Below the pieces are notes generated by a model, which saw only the letters and a program-made list of their open reading frames with translations, was not told the origin of the DNA and did no database searches. Shown piece after piece: positions 1 through 5,211 of a stretch of DNA of 5,211 nt (positions are counted from its first letter, which is position 1; each line of letters starts with the position of its first letter). The translations under genes were made by a program, and so were the position numbers. The DNA comes from an uncultured Chloroflexota bacterium (lineage in GTDB: Bacteria > Chloroflexota > Anaerolineae > Aggregatilineales > Phototrophicaceae): the NCBI GenBank assembly GCA_937864975.1, contig CALMDI010000523.1:1-5211 (forward strand), given 5' to 3'.

Positions 1-654
1 CGTCGTCTGAGCAGGAGTGAGTCCCGCGTCGCGCAGCGCCATGACCGCGCCGTAAATCACGGCGACGCCCGCCTTGTTATCCAGGAAGCGCCCACGCACG
101 AAACCGGTGTCCGTCATTTCGACGCGCGGATCGACAAAGACGAAGTCGCCAATTTCGACGCCGAGCGCGCGTGTATCCGCGCCGCTGAGGACTTTGGCGT
201 CGAGCCGCACTTCCATCGTGTCGGCGTTGCGCTCCTGCCGGGCGATATTGGTGTTAACGTGCGAGCTTGGATTGCAGGGGAGTACGGTGCCGCGGTAGCG
301 CCCGCCGTCGTAGGTTTGCACGGTGACATTTTCACCCTCGACGCCGCCCCAGACGATACCGCCGATGTTCGTGAGCTTGAGCGCGCCGCTGCTTTTGATC
401 TCCTTGACCATCAAGCCGAGCGTATCGACGTGCGCCGTAAGCCCGACGGAGGTGTTTGTATCCGCCCCCGGAAGCGTAACGACGAGCGCGCCCTTCGGCA
501 GCGTGGCGGTCGTCAGTCCGGGCATAGACAGCGCTTCAAACGCGGCTCGGGTGAAGGCGACGGCTTCGTCGGTGTAGCCGGTCGGGCTGGGAATGTTGAG
601 CAACTTAATCAGGACGTCGAGCGTGGCGTCGAGGTTCACGTCGAGATGAGTCAA
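1..654 (-). CDS. M42-family metallopeptidase (aminopeptidase-like), N-terminal part
   Basis: The gene runs off the left edge; 218 N-terminal residues are visible. M42 enzymes are di-metal (Zn/Co) aminopeptidases or related amidohydrolases of the cytoplasm, usually about 350 residues, so roughly 60% is present. Visible hallmarks are an IPSPTG motif (residues 21-26), AHVDTLG with the first metal-binding His (74-80), an IGG stretch (97-99), the inserted beta-domain with LPCNPSSH (125-132), and RFLDNKAGVAV (189-199), whose Asp192 should be the bridging metal ligand. The catalytic Glu pair and the last His ligand lie outside the window. The IPSPTG opening and AHVDTLG rather than AHxDEIG resemble, from memory, the subgroup linked to N-acetylglutaminylglutamine amide (NAGGN) osmolyte loci, but no NAGGN genes are visible here. 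The start is TTG at 654-652, chosen because GAGGAG lies 7 nt upstream; the first in-frame ATG is codon 44, after the conserved IPSPTG, so it cannot be the start. The substrate is unknown. Confidence 0.85.
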   Translation of the reverse strand, partial: MTHLDVNLDATLDVLIKLLNIPSPTGYTDEAVAFTRAAFEALSMPGLTTATLPKGALVVTLPGADTNTSVGLTAHVDTLGLMVKEIKSSGALKLTNIGGIVWGGVEGENVTVQTYDGGRYRGTVLPCNPSSHVNTNIARQERNADTMEVRLDAKVLSGADTRALGVEIGDFVFVDPRVEMTDTGFVRGRFLDNKAGVAVIYGAVMALRDAGLTPAQTT

Positions 655-661
655 GCGAATG

Positions 662-667
662 CTCCTC
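662..667 (-). promoter_or_regulatory. Ribosome binding site fixing the TTG start of the M42 peptidase
   Basis: On the minus strand GAGGAG is followed by 7 nt and then TTG (654-652). This is the only Shine-Dalgarno-like sequence near the beginning of the conserved coding region, and it decides a non-ATG start. Another in-frame TTG (669-667) overlaps this site and is therefore less likely. Confidence 0.7.
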
Positions 668-685
668 AAGAGGTACGTTGTTTGA

Positions 686-691
686 ATTATT
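686..691 (-). promoter_or_regulatory. Possible -10 element (AATAAT) of the M42 peptidase gene
   Basis: Between the cold-shock terminator and the peptidase start, the minus strand reads AATAAT (5 of 6 matches to TATAAT) in an AT-rich patch about 32 nt before the TTG. No good -35 box lies 16-18 nt upstream; the nearby TTGAAA is about 25 nt away. A separate promoter is expected because a strong terminator precedes the gene, but this placement is weak. Confidence 0.22.
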
Positions 692-773
692 AAGAATGAC
701 TACGTTACCCGTGCCGTTTCAAAAAGCCAAAATCTGATTTGGGTAGGCGCTGTGTGCGAACCGGGGATGAACT

Positions 774-800
774 AAAAAGCGCCACCCCTGCGGGCGGCGC
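774..800 (-). terminator. Rho-independent terminator of the cold-shock gene
   Basis: Read on the minus strand, GCGCCGCCC (800-792), a 4-nt GCAG loop, and GGGTGGCGC (787-779) form a 9-bp stem with one G-U pair, followed at once by TTTTT (778-774). It begins about 26 nt after the cold-shock stop codon. On the plus strand the stem is followed by only two Ts, so it should act in one direction. It isolates the cold-shock unit from the downstream peptidase gene. Confidence 0.9.
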
Positions 801-825
801 CTTGTGCGATGCAGACTTTCGCGTC

Positions 826-1035
826 TTAGATCGCGATGACGTTGCTGGCTTGGGGACCCTTGGGACCCTGTTCCAGCGTGAATTCAACGCGCTGACCTTC
901 TTCGAGCGTGCGATAGCCGTTGCCCGTGATCGCCGAATAGTGGACGAACACGTCAGGACCATCGGTGCGCGCGATAAAGCCAAACCCCTTGGAAGCATTG
1001 AACCACTTCACGGTGCCTTGCATCCGGTCGGTCAT
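826..1035 (-). CDS. csp: CspA-family cold-shock-domain protein
   Basis: This is a 69-residue single cold-shock-domain protein, the normal family size (65-70). The domain spans nearly the whole chain: GTVKWFN (7-13), RNP1 KGFGFI (16-21), RNP2 VFVHYS (29-34), then EGQRVEF (46-52) and the QGPKGPQASNV tail (56-66). The aromatic residues that stack on nucleic-acid bases (Trp11, Phe12, Phe18, Phe20, Phe30, His32) are all present. Such proteins bind single-stranded RNA or DNA with little specificity and act in the cytoplasm as RNA chaperones; whether this copy is cold-induced or constitutive cannot be told. The start at 1035 is set by AAGGAGAGG six nt upstream. An in-frame ATG at 1074 would add MPARVSSFKERFG but has no ribosome binding site and would run through the real one. 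The gene is monocistronic, with its own promoter (1149-1177) and terminator (774-800). Confidence 0.97.
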   Translation of the reverse strand: MTDRMQGTVKWFNASKGFGFIARTDGPDVFVHYSAITGNGYRTLEEGQRVEFTLEQGPKGPQASNVIAI

Positions 1036-1142
1036 GCCGAACCTCTCCTTGAAACTACTTACCCTTGCGGGCATAAATCAAATTGCAGAACGGCGTGACG
1101 CGACCATTGCACAAAGATACTGCGTGTTGCCGGTGTTCTACG
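1036..1142 (-). promoter_or_regulatory. Cold-shock mRNA leader (5' UTR), possibly structured
   Basis: Placing transcription start about 7 nt past the -10 box gives a leader of about 107 nt before the ATG. Long leaders are typical of cspA-type mRNAs, where they fold differently at low temperature. Here 1135-1139 can pair with 1087-1091 (AGAAC/GTTCT) and 1129-1131 with 1092-1094 (GGC/GCC) across a 3-nt bulge, closing a loop of about 34 nt. The ribosome binding site lies outside this stem. A regulatory role is inference from family knowledge. Confidence 0.4.
1042..1050 (-). promoter_or_regulatory. Strong ribosome binding site of the cold-shock gene
   Basis: The minus strand reads AAGGAGAGG, then 6 nt, then ATG (1035-1033). 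It is close to the ideal anti-Shine-Dalgarno complement and chooses this ATG over in-frame ATGs at 1074 and 1023. Confidence 0.85.
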
Positions 1143-1148
1143 CGGCGC

Positions 1149-1177
1149 ATAGTACACGACGCTCTCCCGCCTGTCAA
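1149..1177 (-). promoter_or_regulatory. Sigma-70 promoter of the cold-shock gene
   Basis: On the minus strand a perfect -35 box TTGACA (1177-1172) is separated by exactly 17 nt from a -10 box TACTAT (1154-1149; 4 of 6, keeping the key TA...AT positions). Start of transcription is predicted near 1142. It points away from the large plus-strand gene, so the region is a divergent intergenic spacer. Confidence 0.8.
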
Positions 1178-1253
1178 CGGTGTTTCTTCGCGAATCTTCC
1201 CTCAGCATAGACAGGCACAGGGGGAGAGAGTAAAGTACTGGAAAGAAAAAGGT

Positions 1254-1377
1254 TTGAGCGTTGAGGTATGAGCGTTGAGTAAAAAGTGGAAAGTAAGGGC
1301 ATTAACCTTTTTACTTTTGACTTTCGACTTTTCACCGTCTTTACTCAACGCTCATACCTCATAGCTCACTACTCTAA
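1254..1377 (+). repeat. Mirrored heptamer arrays with a 22-bp perfect inverted repeat
   Basis: From 1254 the sequence runs in 7-bp steps: TTGAGCG, TTGAGGT, ATGAGCG, TTGAGTA, then AAAAGTG and GAAAGTA (to 1295). From 1313 to 1377 the complementary pattern appears: three ACTTTNN units, a 9-nt irregular unit, then ACTCAAC, GCTCATA, CCTCATA, GCTCACT, ACTCTAA. Both arms thus have TGAG-type units on the outside and AAAGT-type units inside. Positions 1262-1283 and 1340-1361 are perfect reverse complements (22 bp), and 1282-1294 matches the complement of 1320-1332 at 12 of 13. The segment could form a long hairpin or cruciform of about 100 nt. Degenerate heptamer tandem arrays resemble the STRR repeats described in filamentous cyanobacteria. 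There is no T-run after the stem, so it is not a standard terminator. Confidence 0.8.
1317..1345 (+). promoter_or_regulatory. Possible promoter of the fusion gene, inside the repeat
   Basis: TTGACT (1317-1322, 5 of 6) and TTTACT (1340-1345, 4 of 6) are separated by 17 nt. Transcription would start near 1352, giving a leader of about 32 nt. The -10 box lies in the right arm of the inverted repeat. The boxes are partly made of repeat units (ACTTT, ACTC), so the match could be fortuitous. Confidence 0.3.
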
Positions 1378-1383
1378 GGGTTT

Positions 1384-4300
1384 ATGCGCCGCCGCTTACC
1401 GGATGTGTTGATTGTCGTGCTGCTGTTCGCGCTTCCGCTGGTGATGTTCTGGCAGCAGACGGCGGGCGGGCGCACGCTGCTGCCCACCGAAAATATCTAC
1501 CAGTACGAGCCATTCGCCACCTACCGCGAGGTGGTGAGCGCGCCCGCCGTTCCCCACAATGCGCTCGTCTCCGACCTCATCCTGCAAAATTTCCAGTGGA
1601 AATCCTTCATCCAGCAGAACCTTGAGCGCGGCGAAATTCCGCTGTGGAACCCGCACCAGTTCGCCGGGCTTCCGTTTCTGGCTTCCGGTCAGCAATCGAC
1701 GTTTTATCCGCTGAATATCCTTTACTACGTGCTGCCGCTGCCCGCCGCCTACGGCTGGTTTACGGTCGTTCAGCTTGGGCTGGCGGGCGTGTTCATGGTC
1801 CTGTTCATCCGCGGCTTGGGTGTTGGACGCGCGGGCGCGGCGCTGTCGGGCATCGTCTACCAGCTAAGCGGGTTTTTCGTCATCAGCGCGGTGTTTCCGA
1901 TGATTCTGGGCGCGGCGGCGTGGCTGCCCCTCATTTTGCTGATGATCGAGTGCGTCATTCGCCGCCAGCCCGCGCTGCGCGAGCGCGCGGCGACGCTGCC
2001 GTGGGTCGTGATCGGCGCGGCGGCGCTCGGCTTCAGCACGCTCGCCGGGCACGTCGAGATCACGTACTACACCCTGATCATCGCCGGTTACTACGCAGCG
2101 GCGCGGCTGCTGGTGGAATGGTGGCGGAAGCGGGAGCAAAATTCATTTAACCGCCAGGACGCCAGGAAACTGGGAGTGAGATCGCTCCTTGTGCGCGCGG
2201 CGTGGCTGCTGGTCATGGTCGGGCTTGGGATCGGCATCGGGGCTATTCAATTCGTGCCACTGTTCGAGCTTGCCGGTTACAACTTTCGCTCCGGCTCTGC
2301 CAGCTTTGATCAGGTGCTTGGCTGGGCGCATCCGTTCCGCGACGTGGTGCAGTTCGTCATGCCGAACTTTTACGGCAATCCGAGCCACCATGCTTATTTC
2401 GACGTTTTCACAGGACAGATGACCCCCGCAACCGTGAACGCCAATGGCGACCCCGTTACGACCATTGACTGGGGCATCAAGAATTATGTCGAAGGCGCGC
2501 TGTATCTGGGGATTCTGCCGCTGGCGCTGAGCCTGTTCGCGCTGGTGAGCCGAAACCCTTCTCATATCAACGACAAGAGGACAGAAGCGCGTTCCATCAA
2601 GTGGGTATTCGCGCTGCTTGCGCTCGTTTCGCTGACATTTATGTTCGGGCTGCCAACCTATGCGCTGCTGTTCTACACGCTGCCGGGAATCGACCAGCTT
2701 CACTCGCCATTCCGCTGGATTTTCGCCGTGACATTGTGCGTGGCAGCGCTGGCGGGGTTTGGTTTGGACGCTCTGAGACGCGCGGACGCTTCCGCGCGCC
2801 GTTGGGCGCGGCGCTTCGGCGCTGGCTTGATCGGCGTCGGGCTGCTCATCCTGCTGGCGCTGCTGGCGTCGCGCCTGTTTTACCCGCAGATTGAGCCGAT
2901 CATCGACCGCGTGTTTCGCGCGCTGGCGCTCGCGCCAAACGCCTTTGCCAACGCCCGCATGTTTTACAGCTACCAGTTCACGAACGTGCTGGTGTTCGGG
3001 CTGATGACGCTCGGCGCGGGGCTGGTGTTCTGGCTGGCATCCCGCGAAAATACCCCCCCACCCCAAACCCCGCCCCCATTGAGAGGGAGGGGCTTAAGAG
3101 GAGTTTTTGACTCCCTTCCCTCCTTGTGGGGGAAGGGTGGGGGATGGGGGGTCGTTCTCGCCCTCGCTCTCGTCGCCCTCGACCTCATGATCGCGTCGTG
3201 GGGCTTTAACCCGGCGTCCGACCCCGCGCTGCTGGATTTTACGCCGCCTGCCATCCAATGGTTGATGGGGCAGCCCGGCGACTGGCGTTACACGACGCTC
3301 GACGATCCGACGCGCCCGCCGCTCCTGAACGCGAATCTGGGGATGCGCTACGGGCTGGACGACGTTCGCGGCTACGAGAGCATCATCCCGAAGCAGTACG
3401 TCGATACGATGGAGCAGCTTGCCCCGCAAGGGTTACTGGAACACAACCGCGTCGCGCCGCTGTATACGGATGACGCCTACAACTACTTCGGCGGCTATCA
3501 CCAGGCGCTGGACTCCGACCTCTTCAACCTGCTGAACGTGCGCTACGTCATCACGCACAAGGATACGCTGGTTGCGTTTCAGGAGTGGACGCTCGCCTAC
3601 GAAGACGACGCCGTTCGTATCTGGGAGAACGACGCCTATTTGCCGCGCGCCTACACCGTGCGCGAGAGTTTCTTCAACGCCGCGGCGCTGGAAATCCCAC
3701 AGCGGTACGACGCGGCGGTAATCACGCGCGACAGCGGGCGCGAGAAATTTGTCGATGCGTCCATCGACGCCGCCTCGTGGCTCGTCATCAGCGAGTCGTA
3801 TTTCCCCGGATGGCGCGCCTATCTTCGCCCGCGGGGGGGCGGCGACGACGCGGAGAAGCCCGCCGACGTGCGCTTGGTGCAGGGCAATTTTCAGGGCGTT
3901 TACCTGCCCGAAGCGGGCGACTGGACGGTGCGGCTGATCTACAGCCCGCAGAGCTTCCAGTTGGGATCGTTCATCACTTTTATGAGCGTGATCGTGCTGC
4001 TGCTCGGCGCGGGGGTGTGGCTCTGGCGGCTGTACGTGGGCGCGGCGCGGGAGGACGCCAGCACCGCGTCGCGCGTGGCGCGCAACAGCGTCGCGCCGAT
4101 CCTGCTCAACCTGTTCAACCGGGGCATCGACTTCGCGTTCGCGGCGATCATGCTGCGTCTTCTCGGTCCGACGGAATCGGGCATTTATTACTACGCCATC
4201 ATCATCTTCGGCTGGTTCGACATCTTCACTAATTTCGGGTTGAACCTGTACCTCACGCGGGCAGTCGCGCGCGACCGCTCGCAGGCGCGGCGCTATCTGG

Positions 4301-5211
4301 TCAATACCAGCGTCCTGCGGCTGGCGCTGGCGGCGCTCGGCGTGCCCCTGCTGCTGGCGTTTCTGGGCATCCGGCAGGCGACGGTTACGCCGCCGCTTCC
4401 GGGCGAAGCGCTGCTCGCCATCGGCTTGCTTTACGTCGGGCTGATTCCGAACAGCCTGAGCACCGGCATGTCCGCCCTGTTTTACGCCTTCGAGCGCGCG
4501 GAAGTCCCGGCGGCGATTGCGACCGTGGCGACGATTTGCAAGACGGTGCTCGGCGTGGCGGCGCTGCTGCTCGGCTACGGCGTGGTCGGGCTGGCGGCGG
4601 TCAGCATCCTGACGAACCTGGTCACGCTGGCGGTGATGGTCGCCAACGGGCGCGGCATGTTTCGCCGGGGGGAGAGCGGGGAGAACGGTTCGCGTGCGCT
4701 CGACGCGGGTCTCGTGCGCGGCATGGTGCGCGAAAGCTACCCGCTCATGCTGAACCATTTTCTCGCCAGCATCTTTTTCCAGATCGACATCGTGCTGATC
4801 GAAGCCATTCACGGCGCGCGGATGGTCGGTCAGTACAGCGTGGCATATAAGTGGGTGCTGGCGCTCAACGTGATCCCGTCGTTCTTCACGCAGGCGCTGC
4901 TGCCCGTCATGGCGCGGCAGGCGCACGAGGACGCGGCGGCGCTGAAGCGGAATTATGTGCTGGCGATCCGCCTGCTGCTCAGCCTCGCGCTGCCGACCGC
5001 CGTCCTCTTCACGTTCCTCGCGGAGCCGCTGACAGGCTTGCTGGGCGGTGCGGAGTATTTGCCGGACGGCGCGATTGCCCTGCAACTGATGATCTGGAGC
5101 ATCCCCATCGGCTGGATGAACAGCCTGACGCAGTACGTGCTGATCGCGCTCGACTTGCAGCGGCGAATTACCGGCGCGTTCCTGCTCGGCGTTTCGTTCA
5201 ATCTCGTAACC
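1384..5211 (+). CDS. YfhO-type membrane protein fused in frame to a Wzx/MOP-type flippase (C-terminus beyond window)
   Basis: One open frame of 1276 codons with no stop, still open at the right edge. The start is ATG 1384: an in-frame TAA lies at 1375-1377, and MRRR precedes the first hydrophobic helix; AAGGG is only 3 nt upstream, so initiation may be weak. Residues 1 to about 885 are a full-length YfhO-type protein (B. subtilis YfhO is about 860 residues). It has TM1 (6-24), an outer loop with Asp64, the signature GEIPLWNPHQFAGLP (83-97) and FYPLN (107-111), around a dozen further hydrophobic segments, then a soluble domain with LLNVRYVI (716-723), PGWRAY (808-813) and YSPQSF (853-858), and a closing TM (862-881). 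YfhO proteins are GT-C-like enzymes; B. subtilis YfhO is implicated in lipoteichoic acid glycosylation using undecaprenyl-linked sugar. A Wzx-like flippase follows from about residue 893. Residues 557-589 come from an inserted palindromic repeat. Sugar and acceptor are unknown. Confidence 0.88.
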   Translation, partial: MRRRLPDVLIVVLLFALPLVMFWQQTAGGRTLLPTENIYQYEPFATYREVVSAPAVPHNALVSDLILQNFQWKSFIQQNLERGEIPLWNPHQFAGLPFLASGQQSTFYPLNILYYVLPLPAAYGWFTVVQLGLAGVFMVLFIRGLGVGRAGAALSGIVYQLSGFFVISAVFPMILGAAAWLPLILLMIECVIRRQPALRERAATLPWVVIGAAALGFSTLAGHVEITYYTLIIAGYYAAARLLVEWWRKREQNSFNRQDARKLGVRSLLVRAAWLLVMVGLGIGIGAIQFVPLFELAGYNFRSGSASFDQVLGWAHPFRDVVQFVMPNFYGNPSHHAYFDVFTGQMTPATVNANGDPVTTIDWGIKNYVEGALYLGILPLALSLFALVSRNPSHINDKRTEARSIKWVFALLALVSLTFMFGLPTYALLFYTLPGIDQLHSPFRWIFAVTLCVAALAGFGLDALRRADASARRWARRFGAGLIGVGLLILLALLASRLFYPQIEPIIDRVFRALALAPNAFANARMFYSYQFTNVLVFGLMTLGAGLVFWLASRENTPPPQTPPPLRGRGLRGVFDSLPSLWGKGGGWGVVLALALVALDLMIASWGFNPASDPALLDFTPPAIQWLMGQPGDWRYTTLDDPTRPPLLNANLGMRYGLDDVRGYESIIPKQYVDTMEQLAPQGLLEHNRVAPLYTDDAYNYFGGYHQALDSDLFNLLNVRYVITHKDTLVAFQEWTLAYEDDAVRIWENDAYLPRAYTVRESFFNAAALEIPQRYDAAVITRDSGREKFVDASIDAASWLVISESYFPGWRAYLRPRGGGDDAEKPADVRLVQGNFQGVYLPEAGDWTVRLIYSPQSFQLGSFITFMSVIVLLLGAGVWLWRLYVGAAREDASTASRVARNSVAPILLNLFNRGIDFAFAAIMLRLLGPTESGIYYYAIIIFGWFDIFTNFGLNLYLTRAVARDRSQARRYLVNTSVLRLALAALGVPLLLAFLGIRQATVTPPLPGEALLAIGLLYVGLIPNSLSTGMSALFYAFERAEVPAAIATVATICKTVLGVAALLLGYGVVGLAAVSILTNLVTLAVMVANGRGMFRRGESGENGSRALDAGLVRGMVRESYPLMLNHFLASIFFQIDIVLIEAIHGARMVGQYSVAYKWVLALNVIPSFFTQALLPVMARQAHEDAAALKRNYVLAIRLLLSLALPTAVLFTFLAEPLTGLLGGAEYLPDGAIALQLMIWSIPIGWMNSLTQYVLIALDLQRRITGAFLLGVSFNLVT
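3052..3151 (+). repeat. REP-like palindromic element inserted in frame within the YfhO coding region
   Basis: The left half (3053-3092) and the reverse complement of the right half (3111-3151) are about 80% alike by eye, around an 18-nt centre. Each half forms its own hairpin: CCCCGCCC/GGGAGGGG (3068-3075/3085-3092, one mismatch) and CCCTTCCC/GGGAAGGG (3113-3120/3130-3137, perfect), both with 9-nt loops. It is therefore a tail-to-tail pair of REP-like units. In frame it encodes TPPPQTPPPLRGRG, a short centre and SLWGKGGGWG (residues 557-589). This lies between a hydrophobic helix ending at residue 553 and the next starting at 590, that is, in a loop. The composition (C7, G6, long C/G runs) differs sharply from the flanking code. 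Similar C/G-rich palindromes are usually intergenic, so this position is unusual. Confidence 0.85.
3053..3151. other. Two G-quadruplex motifs on opposite strands within the palindromic element
   Basis: On the plus (mRNA-sense) strand 3128-3151 has four G-runs of 5, 3, 5 and 6 separated by AA, T and AT, which fits the canonical four-run G-quadruplex pattern with short loops. On the minus strand 3077-3053 has G-runs of 5, 4, 4 and 7 separated by C, TTT and T. Folding competes with the hairpins described for the element. Formation in the cell is inference. Confidence 0.55.
4063..5211 (+). other. Wzx/MOP-superfamily flippase domain of the fusion protein
   Basis: Domain-level entry for residues 894-1276 of the fusion. 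MOP-superfamily flippases move undecaprenyl-diphosphate-linked oligosaccharides from the inner to the outer membrane face. The domain opens in typical style: a short polar stretch, then RNSVAPILLNLFNRG (900-914), a first helix, and LGPTESGIYYYAI (925-937). A second-half signature follows with FQIDIVLIEAIHG (1132-1144) and GQYSVAYK (1149-1156). About ten or eleven hydrophobic helices are visible of the usual 12-14, so about 40-120 residues are probably missing. It follows the last YfhO helix after a linker of about a dozen residues (LYVGAAREDAST). No Shine-Dalgarno site suits a separate start: GGGAGG at 4049-4053 is about 21 nt before the in-frame GTG at 4075. After the extracytoplasmic domain the last YfhO helix should end in the cytoplasm, where a flippase N-terminus normally lies. 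Confidence 0.82.

Noticed and set aside
259..693. A 144-codon plus-strand frame across the M42 gene
   Set aside because: It overlaps, antisense, a well-conserved M42 peptidase sequence, and its product has no recognisable domain.
721..742. A second terminator-like hairpin on the minus strand (CCAAA/TTTGG followed by CTTTTT) after the cold-shock terminator
   Set aside because: The stem is only 5 bp with three A-T pairs, too weak to call next to the 9-bp GC-rich terminator at 774-800.
739..1098. A 119-codon plus-strand frame across the cold-shock gene
   Set aside because: It reads through the terminator and antisense to an unmistakable cold-shock domain.
1262..1361. Large hairpin considered as an intrinsic terminator or a CRISPR-like array
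   Set aside because: No T-run follows the stem on either strand, and the units are degenerate contiguous heptamers with no spacers.
2143..3066. A 307-codon minus-strand reading frame opposite the YfhO region
   Set aside because: Same antisense effect: low-complexity charged/Gln-rich translation, no ribosome binding site recognised, no family resemblance.
4075..4077. An internal GTG as a separate start for the flippase
   Set aside because: The nearest Shine-Dalgarno-like GGGAGG is about 21 nt upstream, too far, and the frame is continuous with the YfhO part, so a fusion is simpler.
3585..4232. A 215-codon plus-strand frame in a second frame of the fusion gene
   Set aside because: Arg/Ala-rich out-of-frame translation. 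The overlapping frame holds the conserved PGWRAY and YSPQSF motifs and the start of the flippase.
3433..5085. A 550-codon minus-strand reading frame opposite the flippase and YfhO C-terminal regions
   Set aside because: It is antisense to a frame with clear YfhO and flippase motifs. Its composition (Arg, Gln, His, Glu-rich, no domain) is what GC-rich membrane-protein genes give on the opposite strand.

Overview
The window is GC-rich bacterial chromosomal DNA with three genes: two on the minus strand (left) and one very long gene on the plus strand that runs off the right edge. The organism cannot be fixed from sequence alone. GC-rich codon use, a CspA-type protein with its own consensus sigma-70 promoter, C/G-rich palindromic repeats, degenerate heptamer arrays, and a YfhO-type membrane protein together with a Wzx-like flippase would fit a Chloroflexota (Anaerolineae-like) bacterium. 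This is a low-to-moderate confidence inference.

Left part (1-1177, minus strand). Positions 1-654 hold the N-terminal 218 residues of an M42-family metallopeptidase, starting at a TTG behind a GAGGAG ribosome binding site. Upstream of it, 826-1035 encodes a 69-residue cold-shock-domain protein. This is a self-contained unit: TTGACA-N17-TACTAT promoter at 1149-1177, a leader of about 107 nt, a strong ribosome binding site, and a 9-bp GC-rich intrinsic terminator at 774-800 that separates it from the peptidase gene.

Divergent intergenic region (1036-1383). Beyond the cold-shock leader and promoter, 1178-1253 shows nothing recognisable. Positions 1254-1377 hold two mirrored arrays of degenerate 7-bp units. 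Within them is a 22-bp perfect inverted repeat (1262-1283 / 1340-1361) that could form a long hairpin just upstream of the large gene. A possible promoter for that gene (TTGACT-N17-TTTACT) lies in the right array.

Right part (1384-5211, plus strand). One uninterrupted reading frame of 1276 codons, still open at the window edge, encodes an unusual fusion. Residues 1 to about 885 form a complete YfhO-type (GT-C-like) polytopic membrane protein with its extracytoplasmic C-terminal domain. From about residue 893 a Wzx/MOP-type polysaccharide flippase begins in the same frame, after a linker of about a dozen residues. The likely theme is cell-envelope glycoconjugate assembly: a flippase moves a lipid-linked sugar across the membrane and a GT-C-type enzyme uses it on the outer face, here in one polypeptide.

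The YfhO half also carries, in frame, a roughly 100-bp palindromic REP-like element (3052-3151). It sits exactly between two transmembrane segments, encodes a Pro/Gly/Arg-rich insert, and has a G-quadruplex motif in each half on opposite strands.
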